A stretch of DNA of 64,000 nt from Helianthus annuus. Taxonomy: Eukaryota > Streptophyta > Magnoliopsida > Asterales > Asteraceae. Positions 1-11,189 of this stretch are shown here, in pieces (position 1 is the stretch's first letter; each line of letters begins with the position of its first letter). A model generated the notes under the pieces. The model searched no databases. It had not been told where the DNA came from and worked only from the letters and a program-made list of their open reading frames with translations. The position numbers and the translations under genes were made by a program. Where the stretch lies: the NCBI RefSeq assembly GCF_002127325.2, contig NC_035433.2, forward strand, positions 86,720,298 through 86,784,297, in the 5' to 3' direction.

Positions 1-402
1 ATATACCCTCCACTTTCCATTTTTCTTTTGAACAACAACCACATTGGCCAGCCATCTTGGATACTTGACCTCTCTAATCATACCTGCTCGGAGCAATTTC
101 TCTACCTCTTCCTGGATAATGGCATTTCTTTCCGGTGCAAACTTCCTCCTTTTTTGATGGATTGGTTTGAATGACCTGTCAATGCCAAGTTTATGAGTGA
201 TAATATCCTTAGATATACCTGTCATATCCTCATGCTTCCATGCAAAGGTAGTCTTCCTTCTTTTGAGGAAGGATACAAGATCTTCTTTCATTTTGCCAAG
301 GATCCCTGATCCGATATAGATTTTGGATTCAGGATCCATGAGGATTTCTACCACATCCTGCTCTCTTGCCTCCAAGACATCCCTTGGAGGATACTTTGAT
401 TG
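1..402 (-). pseudogene. pol: A pol, N-terminal fragment (window edge)
   Basis: This reads in frame after the UAG at 403-405. It covers the pol leader and the start of the reverse transcriptase, up to the KNGKWRV motif at the left edge. Relative to the other copies it lacks three codons in the leader (around 335-345), which keeps the frame. No internal stop was noticed in the visible part. It is listed as a pseudogene because the gag-pro in front of it is broken. Confidence 0.75.
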
Positions 403-408
403 CTATTG
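397..408 (-). other. Leaky-stop context between gag-pro and pol (A)
   Basis: On the minus strand this reads CAA TAG CAA TCA. The UAG closes gag-pro and pol continues in the same frame. The six bases after the stop fit CARYYA, the context known to allow readthrough in tobamoviruses. This copy differs from the other five by T to C at a position where the consensus allows either pyrimidine. Confidence 0.8.
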
Positions 409-3128
409 CTCCCTTGACTTCGAAGCTGGTTTCATTGATGAAGTGTAGCAGTCCTTAGCCTCTTGCTGATCACTATCAATCTTGACTTTTCCCCAAGGAC
501 TAAGGAGCTTCACACATTGATGGTAGGTAGATGGGATTGCCTTCATATCGTGTATCCAGGGCCTGCCAAGGATAACATTACAACAAGATAAACAGTCAAT
601 AACACAAAATTTTTGATAATTATGTAATCCTTCAACATAAATTGGGAGTTTAATGTCCCCCAGGGTGTTCTTGGTTTCGCCACTAAATCCTACGAGCACG
701 GAGGATCTTGGTATGATATCTGATTCAGGGATACCCATTTTCTTTAGAACATCAAGCTGGATAATGTTCACTGAGCTTCCTCTGTCAATAAGGATCCTGC
801 GGACAAAATGGTTAGAAATAAAAAGAGTAATAACTAAACCATCGTGATGAGGATCCTGGATATCAACACGATCATCCTCATCAAAGGTTATCACTTTTCC
901 TTCAGAGACACTTGATGTTCGAACAGGTCTTTCTCCATTATCCATTTTGGCTTCCTTTGCATGCCTTTTAGCTGCTGAGAAGGATGTACCACAGATGTCT
1001 GATCCTCAAGAAATAAAGTTTATTACTTGTGCATCTGCTGGAGGGGCCGGAGCTTTTTCAAGGATCCTTTCAGGATCCTGAGTCCTTGACTTTTTTCTAC
1101 CCAACAATTCTTTTAGATGCCCCTTGCTCAACAAGTATCCAATTTCCCTTCTCAATGCAATGCATTCTTCTGTTAGATGCCCAAAATCTTCATGGTATGC
1201 ACACCATTTTGATTTATCTTTGGTTGCAGCCGGTCTGTCATTTTTTCTAGGCCATCTGGCTTTATCACCTAGGTCCTGCATCGCAAGGATTAGTTCATTG
1301 TTATCAACAGAAAAACAATATTCAGAAATTGGAGGATAATCCTCATCATCCTCTTCTTGATCAACTGCATGCACGTTCTGGTTATCAGATCTGTTATAGG
1401 ATTTGAACTTGTTGTTCTTGAACGAGGATCCTTGCTTCTCTTGTTTTGAGGATCCTGCTAATCTCTCCTGGATCCTCTTGTCATCCTCTAGCCGGATGAA
1501 CCTGAGTGCCCTGGTTCTTACCTCATCTAAGTTCCTGCACAGTGTCATAACAAGATCATCATAGAACAATGAATCCCTAAGCAATCCCATTTTGAAGGCC
1601 TCAACAGCCATGGCTATATCCAAGTTGGGAATGTCTAAGGATTCTTTACTAAATTTGGTGATGTAATCCCTTAACGATTCATTATGACCCTGGGTTACCC
1701 TATATAGATCACTAGTTAATCGTTCAAACTTTCTACTACAAGAAAATTGATTATTGAATAAGTTAACCAGATTAGCAAATGTGGTAATAGAGTAGGGGGA
1801 AGACTTAGCAGCCATTTGAGAGCTGATCCAGTAAGAGTGGATCCAAATCCCTTGCATAGGCATGCTTCCTTTAACCTTTCTGGAATTGGATTGATCTCCA
1901 TCCTCTCTCGGTATTATGCTATGTGCTCCTCAGGATCCGTCGAACCATCGTACAGCTTCATGGTTGGCACATGGAACCTTTTGGGTATCTCAGCATCACA
2001 AATTGGTGGTGCGAAACGAGATATCTTATGGCTTCCATCTGCAATCTCCGGGATAGGTTTGACCACTCCTGGAACACTTGATATCATATCCTTCAATTTT
2101 TGCAACTCTCTGGCCATGGCATGGTTGATACCAGTATCCTGCATGAATCCATGGTTAGTTGTAAGAGAATTATTTAAAGTGTTACCTCCCGCCGGGTTCA
2201 AATTAGGAACACCAAATGTGAACCCATATTGTTGAGACTCTGGAATGACCGAAGGGCCAGTAGAAGCAATGGTCTGCATCGGAATAAAATCTCCTTGATG
2301 GACATCGGAACTTCCTGTTTGCAAACTCCTTAAGGATCCTGGCATCTGGAAGGATCCCTGAAACTGGGATGATTCTGGAACAAAGGAGAATCCTTGCACC
2401 TGGGACGATCCTGGAACAAAGGAGGATCCGTGACCCTGGGACGATCCTGGAACAAAGGAGGATCCTTGAACCTGGGATGATCCTGGGACAAAGGAAGACC
2501 CTTGAACCTGGGATGATCCTGGGACAAAGGAGGATCCTTGAACCTGGGATGATCCTGGGACAAAGGAGGATCCTTGAACCTGGGATGATCCTGGGACAAA
2601 GGAAGATCCTTGATTCTGCTGTGCTCCTGAGTATCCTTCTAAATTCATGATGGATCCCATATGCTGAGAATAGGATCCTGCTGGCTGGAAATATGAACCT
2701 GATGCCTGAGTCATTATTGCTGATCCGTAGTGCACTCCTTTTGGTCCACCCACATATTGAACATCTGGAACCACTGATGGCTGAGAAGTAATCACCGGAG
2801 TATCAAAATTCAAAGATCTGGGCACCAGTGGGGAATGATCCTCCGCCGCTTTCTTTAGTTTCTTGAGATCTCCGATTTCTTTGAGAATCCTTTCATTGGT
2901 CTTATCCTGTTGCTGTATATGATCCTTCATCTGCAAAATCAAAGTAAACATGTCACTAGTAGTGGGAGTATAAGAAGCAGAAGAAGTTGGAGGTTTGGAG
3001 AAAATGGGAGTTGGTTTCTTCTCAGCATTTTTCTGAGATCCAGCAGGTGGTGGAGGCAAAGGTGGAATGCCCTGAGACGAATTGACCGCAGACATTGCAG
3101 TTGAGGTATTCTTCAATGATGAAGCCAT
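403..3128 (-). pseudogene. gag-pro: A gag-protease, broken
   Basis: The conserved start is the ATG at 3126-3128 (MASSLKN). The N-terminal part carries seven copies of a 10-12 residue GSSFVPGSSQ-type repeat (about 2340-2620). A stop at 1914-1916 (a CAA codon in sister copies) ends the first open stretch. A frame change follows inside the capsid-like domain near 1740-1900. A further stop near 1006-1008 precedes the protease. The protease active-site motif reads DRGSS instead of the DGGSS seen in the other copies, so the enzyme would probably be inactive even if translated. The zinc-knuckle-like CAYHEDFGHLTEEC (CX2HX4HX4C) is present. Confidence 0.9.
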
Positions 3129-3194
3129 GTACTTGTATGCAATGAACCGGAATGATCGCCAACAGAAAAACTTCTTAGGAATGAAGCACCAATT

Positions 3195-3212
3195 GCCCCA
3201 CGGTGGGCGCCA
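3195..3212 (-). other. Primer-binding site, tRNA-Lys(CUU) type (A)
   Basis: Eighteen bases, TGGCGCCCACCGTGGGGC on the minus strand, start three bases inside the LTR end. They are complementary to the 3' end, with CCA, of eukaryotic tRNA-Lys(CUU) as I recall that sequence. Confidence 0.75.
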
Positions 3213-3215
3213 AAC

Positions 3216-3931
3216 TGTTTTGGTCAAAAATCTAACGAGGATAATGCAACCAAACTCTTAGTTACGGGGAATGATGCTTGATATGAAGAACAATAATAAG
3301 GATCACTTCGATGTAAATTGCAGAAACAACACAAGGATTTATACGAGGAAAAAGCCCTTGATCAATGAATGATCTCCGGCATAAAAAACCTCAGGTGATG
3401 GAAACTACCGATCACCAAGCTCAAATAAATCAATAAATGTTTACAACTTCGGATAGTGACAAGCTAGGTACAAGGATCACTATGGTTGATTGTGTAAAAG
3501 TGTGTGAAAACTGTTAAGTGTTTGCTGAAAGCTTCAAGAGTGTAGTTGTACGAGAGTGTATGTAGCTAAAAAATGGCTAAGTGTTCTAAAATAGCTCGTC
3601 ACCCCTTTAAAAATGAAAGCTAACTAAGCTAACAAACTATCCGACTTTTGTGCCATGCTTCCACGTTCTCCACAACGTCCATTTTCATTCAAACGTGTGC
3701 GAAATACTCGTGGAATATTCCATAGTTACGTTGCCAAGACCAAGTCAAGCCTATTACTCCTGCAAAACAATACGAAATATAAATAAACAATCGTTAGTAT
3801 GAGGATCCTTAGGGTGATCTATGATCCTGATCCTGAAGCTCTTCTGAGGATCACTATCTGTCACAGAAGTAAGGATCACTATTAGGATAACAAGTAAGGA
3901 TCACTAATTGTTAGAAAATCCTCCCCTAACA
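3216..3931 (-). repeat. A 5' LTR
   Basis: The LTR is 716 bases, from TGTTTTGGTCAAAAA to CCCCTAACA as read on the plus strand. It shares the variant end AGGGGAGGATTTTC with the LTR of B, unlike the AGGGCTGGATTTT end of E to I. A and B are therefore one subfamily. The block at 3800-3905 holds repeated GGATCAC words. Confidence 0.92.
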
Positions 3932-5940
3932 CCTTCCAAGTGTCATTTTGGTGTTAAAGCAGGTAAATTCCTAGGCTATATGGTGACAAAGAGGGGCATT
4001 GAAGCAAGTCCAGAGCAAATCAAGGCTATTGTGAATATCAAATCTCATGCCAATGCTAAAGATGTGCAAAGATTGACAGGCAGGATCGCAACCTTGAACA
4101 GGTTCATATCCAAGTCCTCAGAAAAGTGCAAGGAATTCTATGACATCCTGAGGAAAAACAAGAAATTTGAATGGACTGAGAAGCATGAAAGTGCCCTGAA
4201 AGCTCTTAAGGATTACCAATCCTCAGCCCCGGCCTTGATGAAACCAGAAAAAGGGGATATATTATCCTTATACTTAGCGGTATCCTCAAAAGCAGTAAGT
4301 GTGGTCCTTGTTAAGGATCATCAAGGTATACAACATCCTGTTTATTATGTAAGTAAGAGTTTGCTTGATGCTGAATCCAGGTATTCACATTTAGAAAAAC
4401 TTATCCTTGCTTTGATTATGGCATCTACTAAATTAAGACATTATTTTGAGACTCATGCCATTATTGTTAAGACTAATTTTCCAATCAAGAATGTTCTCAG
4501 GAAACCTGAAATGTCAGGAAGGATGGCTAAGTGGGCAGTGAAACTCAGTGCTTATGATATAAGATATGAACCAAGGACTGCCATTAAATCCCAAGCCTTA
4601 GCTGACTTTGTGGCAGATTTCAGTAGTGACTTGCAAAGGGAAGCTGAATTAGAAGTCCAACAGCTAGAGCAAACTAAGGATCCTTGGATACTCTACACTG
4701 ATGGAGCCTCTAATGTCAAAGGAATAGGGCTTGGAATACTACTAAAATCGCCACAGGGGGACATAATACCCCACTCTATAGCTTGTGAGTTCCAAACTAC
4801 TAACAATGAGGCTGAATATGAAGCCTTGATAGCTGGTTTGCAAATTGCTAAGCATATGAGGATCAGGTATCTTGAGGTGCATGTAGATTCATTATTAATC
4901 ACTAATCACTTTAATGGATCATATGCTGTTAAAGGTGAAAAGCTAATCAAATACTTAGAGATAGTCAAAAAATTGGCACTCTCTTTTGTATCCTTTAGTT
5001 TGACACAGGTACCAAGGGAAGAAAATGCAGAGGCTGATGCATTGGCTAATCTAGGATCATCCTTGAAGATCCCGCAGGATATAAGGATTCCTATTATCCA
5101 TATCCTAACCCCTGCTATTGAAGATCATTTGGTTATGGAGAAAGGAGAGGATTCTGCAATCATCCCTAGTGATGATACTCAATCTCATTTAGGATCATGG
5201 ATCCTCCCAATCATGAGATACATACAACATGGAGAAATTCCTACAGGAGAAAACCCCAGGGCTTTCAAAATTAAGGTATCTCAATTTACAAATTGAATAA
5301 TATGTTGTATAAACGATCTCTTGCAGAACCATATCTAAGATGCATTGAGGATCCTGAAATCCAAGAAGTCCTAAAGGATTTCCATGAAGGAGATTGTGGA
5401 AACCACACTGGGGGCAGAGCATTATTCTCAAGGATCCTGAGGACATGATACTATTGGCCTACTATGAAAAAGGATGCTGTGGAATATGCCAAGAAGTGTG
5501 ATCCTTGTCAGAGACATAGTAATATCCTTCATCAACCAGCAGAGCGTTTGCATCCTATATCCTCTTCTTGGCCATTTATGAGATGGGGAATGGATATAGT
5601 TGGTAAGCTTCCTAAGGCACCTGGTGGAAAAGTATTCATGCTTGCTATGACTGATTACTTCTCCAAGTGGATAGAGGCTGAAGCCTTTGCTCATGTCAGA
5701 GAAAAGGAAGTTATATCCTTCATTAAAAGAAACATTATTACTAGATTTGGTATTCCTTCTGAAATTGTATGTGATAATGGATCCCAGTTTATTGGGAATA
5801 GAACTACTAACTTTTGTGACAGCTGGGGGATTAAGATGATAACATCAACACCAGTCCACCCACAAGCTAATGGCCAGGCAGAATCATCCAACAAGATCAT
5901 CATCAACAACTTGAAAAAGGAACTTGGATCTAAGAAAGGA
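3932..5940 (+). pseudogene. pol: B pol, broken and 3'-truncated
   Basis: This covers the end of the reverse transcriptase (PSKCHFGVKAGKFLGYMV), RNase H, the second RNase H (TDGASNVKGIGLGILL) and integrase up to just past the third catalytic residue (QAESSNK). An indel near 5285-5295 puts a stop at 5294-5296. A TGA at about 5446-5448 replaces a glycine codon before the CDPCQ zinc ligands. The frame then stays open from 5464 to the deletion junction near 5940, after GSKKGN. The 42 or so bases after that are antisense-gene intron, not pol. Confidence 0.9.
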
Positions 5941-6007
5941 AATATGTTAGTGATTCTGATCAGAAGCAAATTCATCTGGTGATCCTTCTAAGGATCCTCT
6001 ATCCTAC

Positions 6008-6575
6008 CATGAGTGGTCCACTTTCTAGGCAGATCCTTCCCATCAGGGATAGAATCCCTACTGACGAAGAAGAATCGCCGTTTCCAGTTGGTGTCATTCT
6101 TAGTGGCTTTGAAGATGGGATGTTCTTCTCCAGGCTTATGTTTGAGTAGATATCGGTGAGACCCGTGGCTAACAAGATCGTACATCTCTGAAAGCCTCGA
6201 CATTCCCAGATCGATACCTTGTTGCTCTATGATCCTTTCAAGGGTGATCAAGACCCTCCAGATCATAGGCATCGCTTGGATGTAAGAGATGCCAGTGAGA
6301 GAGAAGAAGGATTGGGTGAAAGCTGGAAAAGGGTAGGTGTATCCTATGGTGAATGGGGTGACTGGAAAAACTATCCAGGTTTCAGACACAAAATCGCTTA
6401 AAACAGTGGAATCAAATGGTTTGAAAACGGTGTTCGCCGGAAAACTATGGCGGATTCTGTCAATCTGTGGATCGGTGAAGCAGCAACGTTCTTTCGCAGA
6501 ATCTTTTATGATCCCTTGGCTTTTCAAGGGGCTGTTCTTCTTGTGATCCTTACCCGGTGAGGATCGTAGCATCAT
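6008..6575 (-). pseudogene. B antisense gene, exon 1 only
   Basis: This is exon 1 of the family's antisense gene: 568 bases, starting MMLRSSPGKD and ending at CATG before a GTAGGAT donor at 6007. The frame is open throughout and keeps the domain core (WIVFPVTPFTIGYTYPF, TNWKRRFFFV). Exons 2-4 are missing because of the deletion near 5940, and intron 1 is cut short. What remains could encode only the N-terminal domain. It diverges clearly from the E to I copies (for example PGKDHKKN against PHKDSKKD). Confidence 0.88.
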
Positions 6576-6724
6576 TTTGATTGTGATGGTGGTAAAGAAG
6601 AAGAAAAACAGAGCAAGAAGATAAAGAGAGAAAGGAGAGAGAAGTACCTGATCAAGTCTTCGAATGAGGATTTAAAGAGGAAATGCACGAATTTAAATGC
6701 TCTCTAGCCCTTATCTCTAACTTC

Positions 6725-6803
6725 AATTTATAATGATGATTTTGCAGGATAGTCACCTCAATGACGTCAGGATCTTAACGACTAGTCCGCATATAACGGC
6801 TAG
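6725..6803 (-). promoter_or_regulatory. B antisense-gene promoter
   Basis: On the minus strand: an AACGGCTA box on the plus strand at 6795-6802, a TGACGTCA palindrome at 6762-6769 and TATAAATT at 6725-6732, about 150 bases before the ATG. The order and spacing match the other copies, although the TATA box has one changed base. Function is inferred from conservation. Confidence 0.6.
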
Positions 6804-6886
6804 TTTCCTGGTTGATTCGTTGCAGATAAGGACGAGAAAATATAACTCGTTATTTGCATCATTACTCCTTATATTTTGGGGGCAAT

Positions 6887-7603
6887 TGTTAGGGGAGGAT
6901 TTTCTAATGATTTGTGATCCTCAATTGCTGTTGGGTTTAGTGATCCTCACTTCTGTTTGAATTAGTGATCCTCAGAAGTTTTGCAGGATCAGGATCATGG
7001 ATCATCATAAGGATCCTTATACTAACGATTGTCTGCTTTGAATATGATGTTGTTTTGCAGGAGTACGGGCTTGGACTTGGTCTTGGTGATATTCCTGGGG
7101 CATATTCCATGTTTATTCCGCACGTGCTTGACCAATATGGACGTTATGGAGTTCGTGGGAGACTTGCATGAATTGCGGAATGTTTGTTAGCTTAGATATT
7201 TTCTATTTTTTAAAGGGGATAGCGAGCTAAATAGAAACACTTGGCTATTTTTAGCTTATCACACACACTAGTAACTGCTCTCACCAGCTCGTAACCATTC
7301 ACTTGGCGATTACACACTTTTATACACGTTACACCATAGTGATCCTTGTAATTAGCTCGCTATCATCCGAAGTTGTAATACATTTCTTGTTTAATCTGAG
7401 TTGGTGATCGGTAGTTTCCATCACCCGAGGTTTTTTATGCCGGAGATCATTCATTGATCAAGGGCTTTTTCCTCGTATAAATCTCCGTGTCACTTGTTCA
7501 TTACATTTCAGAGTGATCCTTAATATTGTTCATTAATTCAAGCATCATACCCCGTAACAGAGAGTTTGGTTGCATTATCATTGCTTGATTTTTGACCAAA
7601 ACA
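6887..7603 (+). repeat. B 3' LTR
   Basis: The LTR is 717 bases, TGTTAGGGGAGG to GACCAAAACA, directly after the polypurine tract. The next five bases, TCTCC, would be half of the target duplication. The other half is outside the window. Confidence 0.92.
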
Positions 7604-7633
7604 TCTCCCTAATTATTTTTTCTCTCTTTATAG

Positions 7634-8906
7634 GGCCCCGGTGGGAGTTATTAATAAATTATAAGGGATTATTAGAAAGTTCCTTTGGGGGGGCTCGGGT
7701 GGTGAGAAGAAATTACACTGGGTAGCTTGGGACCGAGTGGCGTCCCCTATTGATTATGGCGGGCTTGGAATTAGGAATCTCGACTCCATCAACAAATCTC
7801 TTCTTTTGAAGTGGGCCTGGAGATTTAAATCCGAGAAAGATAATCTATGGGTCAAAGTCATCTCTGCGATTCACTTCGATCAGAGGAGGTTTGATTTTCT
7901 TCCAGCTAAGGTATCGCTGGGAGGGGTTTGGGGAGAAATTGCTAAATTAGCTTCGTCTCCTATTGTGTCTGGCGAGTCGATTAGGAACCTGATGCGGGGA
8001 TGTATTGGTAACAGGTCGGATATTTATTTTTGGCTTGATCCTTGGTTGTGTAATGTTCCGTTAAAAGATTGTTTTTCGAATCTTTTCTGGTTGGAAAAAG
8101 ATAAGGATTGTGTGGTCCGAGACAGGATCGTTCGTCTGGTTGCCAATCCCGGAGCTAAATGGGAGTGGAAGCATCCTCCAGACTCTAACGTTGAACTAGC
8201 GGAATGGATGGATTTGGAGTTGAAGCTTCGGGATATTGTCTTGACTGGGGATAAAGATAAGTGGTCTTGGTTGGGTGATGATTCTGGTGAGTTTAGTGTT
8301 AGTTCGATTATACGTCTTCTGGATAAAAATAGGGATTTCAGCTCGAGGTATGTTTGGGAATGGTGTAATTGGGTTCCATTAAAATGTAATCTTTTTGCTT
8401 GGAGGGCTGAGTTGGATAGACTCCCGACTAAGGTTGAGCTCCGTAAGTGGAATATCCCTCTTGAAGATGACTTTCGCCCGTTGTGTGAGTCCGATAGGGA
8501 GACAGCTCTTCATATCTTGACGGCTTGTAGCTTCGCTTCGAAAGTTTGGTCGATGATTACTCGGTGGTGCAAAGTTCCTGACTTGCTTGCCTTTTCGGTT
8601 CGAGACATTTTGGAGCTCCACAATTTTTGCGGTCTTAAGGGTAAGGCTTGGTCAGCTTTCAAAGGTTTTGCGATTATCACTTGTTGGCAAATATGGAAGG
8701 CAAGGAATGCGCGTATTTTTTCGGACAAGTCCAAGAAGGAGGAGGAAGTTGTGAGTGAGATTAAGTCTATTGGGGTTCTTTGGTTTAAGAATAGGTCCAA
8801 ATTTAAAGATGTAACATGGAAAGATTGGTGTAAAATTGTATAGTTGTTTTGGCCGCCCGCGTTTGGGCTGTGCTTGTGTTTAATGAAGTTTTCCTTTCAA
8901 AAAAAA
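7634..8906 (+). mobile_element. Element C: 5'-truncated L1-type LINE
   Basis: This is the 3' end of a non-LTR retrotransposon: the C-terminal part of the reverse transcriptase ORF, a short 3' UTR and eight adenines at 8899-8906. The 5' edge is uncertain, because LINE-like coding (RKFLWGGSGGEKKLHW) is visible from about 7665. I see no clear target duplication. The LINE lies on older DNA flanked by B and D. Confidence 0.75.
7665..8843 (+). pseudogene. LINE reverse transcriptase C-terminal domain (zf-RVT)
   Basis: An open frame of about 390 codons ends at 8843. A TAA lies just upstream near 7660. It holds the plant LINE signature ASPIDYGGLGIRNL, a long linker with WFWLDPW-type residues (FWLDPWL), and the zinc-binding domain typical of plant L1 elements (WVPLKCNLFAWR, then C-x8-H-x3-C in LCESDRETALHILTAC). 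A tail follows (CWQIWKARNARIF). The reverse transcriptase catalytic core and endonuclease are absent. The frame is unbroken over 1.1 kb, so this insertion is not very old. It is a remnant with no function on its own. Confidence 0.85.
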
Positions 8907-9358
8907 GGCATAATCACTTGGCAATCACACATTATAAGATGGTGTATGTGCTCGTTATTCCATAAGAAGTGTGCTCGTTCGACCACCTGAACATTATTAC
9001 TACCAATTAGCTCATTACAATAACATTTGCAGTTTTAATACAATATATATTGACTGTTTGGGAGGTGTTTGGGATCGCTTGACCCGTTTACTTATGAGTG
9101 GGTCGAATCCGGTTACCAAGGGGTCAAACTATAAAAATTAGCTTATATACCTCCTAAATCATTTCATTCCAAAAATAAGACTGTTATCAAATCAGCATTA
9201 TTTAATAATCATATATGTTATACTGTACATTAATTCAAAAGTGTGAGAAGTGTTTTAAACCATTAGATCTTTGATCTAATGGTTGAGATCAATAGGGACC
9301 AAATTATAAATTGTGTTTTAATTATTTAGACTGATTTGAAAATTGTAGGGGTAATAGT
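8907..9358. other. Unassigned AT-rich DNA with a perfect 12-bp palindrome
   Basis: No gene was found. At 9258-9284 the arms AACCATTAGATC and GATCTAATGGTT flank a TTT loop. The first 120 bases faintly resemble LTR text of this family (CACTTGGCAATCACAC, AATTAGCTCATTACAA), so this may be a decayed LTR. That is a weak visual match. The last five bases, ATAGT (9354-9358), would be D's target duplication. Confidence 0.5.
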
Positions 9359-10039
9359 TGTTTTGGTAAAAAATCAGACTAGGATAATGCAACCAAATCT
9401 TATTTTGTGAGGTGTGATGCTTGAATTAAATGGCAAATGTATGAACCATTTGCAAATGAAATGAACATGGGACACAAGGATTTATACGAGGAAAAAGCCC
9501 TTGATCAAGATATGATCTCCGGCATAAAAAACCTCGGATAGTGAAAACTATCACTATCAAGTATATTGAATAAAGAAAGTTACAACTTCGGAAGTATTGA
9601 GCTTGATACAATGAATTCTAGTGTGTGTTTGCTCGAGAGAGAATGGCAGTAGTGTTGTTCGTAAACTAGGTGCAAAAAGTGTTTCTAAAAATAAGCTCAA
9701 TACCCCTTTAATCTTTGCTAAAAATATCCTAACTAACTATCCGAAAAATCTGCCCATCACCCACGATCACCACCAACGGTAACTTTCTAATGCACATGTT
9801 GAAATGTAGAGCATATTCCCCTGGAATCTCGCATGGAATAAGTCTTCTTCGAAACATACCTGCAAAATAAGCTAAAGGTGATGGAAACAGTTGTTAAGTT
9901 AGAATAATAATGAGGATCCTGGATCCTTATTCCCGCAACGTCTCCTGAGGATCCTTAATTCAATCTGATCTGAGGATCCGTGATCCATGCTACACTTGAG
10001 GATCCGTGATCCATAAGCAATAAAATTCTATCCCTAACA
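9359..10039 (-). repeat. D 3' LTR
   Basis: The LTR is 681 bases, TGTTTTGGTAAAAAATC to ATCCCTAACA on the plus strand. It is followed by ATTGCCCCCAAA, the complement of the polypurine tract, which fixes it as the 3' LTR of a minus-strand element. Confidence 0.9.
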
Positions 10040-10100
10040 ATTGCCCCCAAACATGACTAGTTGATATCCAATTAGATAGTCATGTTTGAATGAAATTCGG

Positions 10101-10182
10101 ACTAGCCGTTACTTGGAGATATAGCCGTTGCCATGCTTACGTCAGCGAAGGTCACTCCTGCAACAAACAATGTTTATAAATA
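10101..10182 (+). promoter_or_regulatory. D antisense-gene promoter
   Basis: It has two TAGCCGTT boxes (10103-10110 and 10122-10129, core AACGG on the other strand), ACGTCA at 10139-10144 and TATAAATA at 10175-10182. The ATG lies about 150 bases downstream. Confidence 0.6.
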
Positions 10183-10328
10183 GGGTAGAGATAGGGATGA
10201 TATTTTGCATTTAAATTCAAGAACTTCTCCCTTTAAATCTTCATTCGAAGATTGCAACAGGTATTCTTTCTTCCCTTCTTTCTAAATCCTTCTCTTCTGA
10301 TCCTTTTTTCTCGACCATCTATGGCAAA

Positions 10329-11128
10329 ATGGTTCTCCGATCTTCACCCGCTAAGGATCCTAAAAAGGATAGTCCTCTGAAGAGCCAAGGGGTCATCAAA
10401 AACCCTTCATTGGACCTCTGTCGCTTCACTGGTCCAGAAATTGACCGGATCTGCCATTGCTTTCCAGCTGAAACAGTCTTTCGATCCTTCGACTCTTCGA
10501 TGAAGAATGATTGTGTCTCTGAAACTTGGGTTGCTTTTCCGGCCACCCCTTTTCTGATCGGATTCTCTTATCCTTTCCTTGCCTTCACACAGTCTTTCTT
10601 CACACTCAAGGCATGTGCTATATTCAGGCCATGCCAATGATGTGGGGAGTTCTTTATAGCATAGAAAACATCACTGAGCAGGAGGGCATGGAAATAGGGG
10701 TGTCTGAGTTGAGTCAACTGTACAACCTGGTTAGTCATGGTTCACACTGCTTTCTGTTCAAACACAAACCTGGTGATCCTCACCCAATCCTCAAAACCAC
10801 TAAAAACGATACTCACTGGAAGGGCCATTTCTTCTTCGTGAGGAGGGACTCAATCCCGGATGGGAAAAACCTTCCTAGAAAGTGGATCACCCATGGTAGG
10901 ATATAGGATCCTTAGACAAGGATCATAATAGGACTTCTTTCTTTTCTTTCTTAAGGATAACTGATCCTGTTTTCTGTTTTGCAGCTATTTCACTCTCTTT
11001 CATCCAAGAAACACCTGCAACAAAGGAAAGGGTTGCTGCCTTTTGGAGCCTTGACCCTGCTGTTAGAACGTTCCAAGCCAAAGCAAAGGATTCACAAGAA
11101 GTATCCTCCGGTTCCTTCACCATGTTAA
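10329..11128 (+). pseudogene. D antisense gene, exons 1-2
   Basis: Exon 1 is 10329-10895 (567 bases, one short of the 568 in other copies). The net one-base loss near 10610 puts the second half (GMCYIQAMPMMWGV onward) in another frame. Exon 2 is 10985-11128 (144 bases, donor GTAAGT). Intron 2 starts at 11129 and is split at 11190 by element E; exons 3-4 resume at 42412. The divergent N-terminus (SPAKDPKKDSPLKSQG) shows D is an older branch. It is classed as a pseudogene because of this and a second frameshift in exon 3. Confidence 0.85.
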
Positions 11129-11184
11129 GTAAGTATTCACATTTATGTATGATTAAATATTTAACTAGATGTAGAATAAGGATA

Positions 11185-11189
11185 CTTAT
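11185..11189. repeat. Target duplication of E, left copy (CTTAT)
   Basis: CTTAT directly precedes E's TGTTAGGG and is repeated at 42387-42391 directly after E's ACCAAAACA. Confidence 0.95.

Larger units (their letters stand above)
1..3931 (-). mobile_element. Element A: Ty3/gypsy Tat-lineage retrotransposon, 5' part
   Basis: Reading leftwards from 3931 this is an LTR (3216-3931), primer-binding site (3195-3212), gag-pro and the first 130 or so codons of pol, which run off the left edge. The outer LTR end at 3931 abuts pol sequence of element B in the opposite orientation, so A inserted into B. The five bases CCTTC at 3932-3936 should be the target duplication, but the partner is outside the window. 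The coding region is broken several times, so A is an old, dead copy. LTR ends TGTTTTGG and CCTAACA are seen directly. Confidence 0.93.
3932..7603 (+). mobile_element. Element B: Tat-lineage retrotransposon, 3' part
   Basis: B runs from mid-pol (cut at 3932 by the insertion of A) through a truncated integrase, exon 1 of the antisense gene and its promoter, to a polypurine tract (TTTTGGGGGCAAT ending at 6886) and the 3' LTR. A deletion of roughly 2-3 kb joins integrase directly to intron 1 of the antisense gene near 5940. This removed the pol C-terminus, the whole structured non-coding zone and exons 2-4. The left half of B lies outside the window. Confidence 0.9.

Noticed and set aside
2369..2650. 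Repetitive open frame opposite the gag repeats in A
   Set aside because: The 36-base period keeps several frames open by chance; no start, domain or conservation supports it.
3908..3931. Start of an open frame reading from the A LTR into B pol
   Set aside because: The first eight codons are LTR sequence joined to pol by the insertion; they are not a native pol start.
8899..8906. Eight adenines as proof of a full LINE insertion with target duplication
   Set aside because: The poly(A) supports a LINE 3' end, but I could not find a convincing matching duplication at the 5' side, so the left edge is left open.
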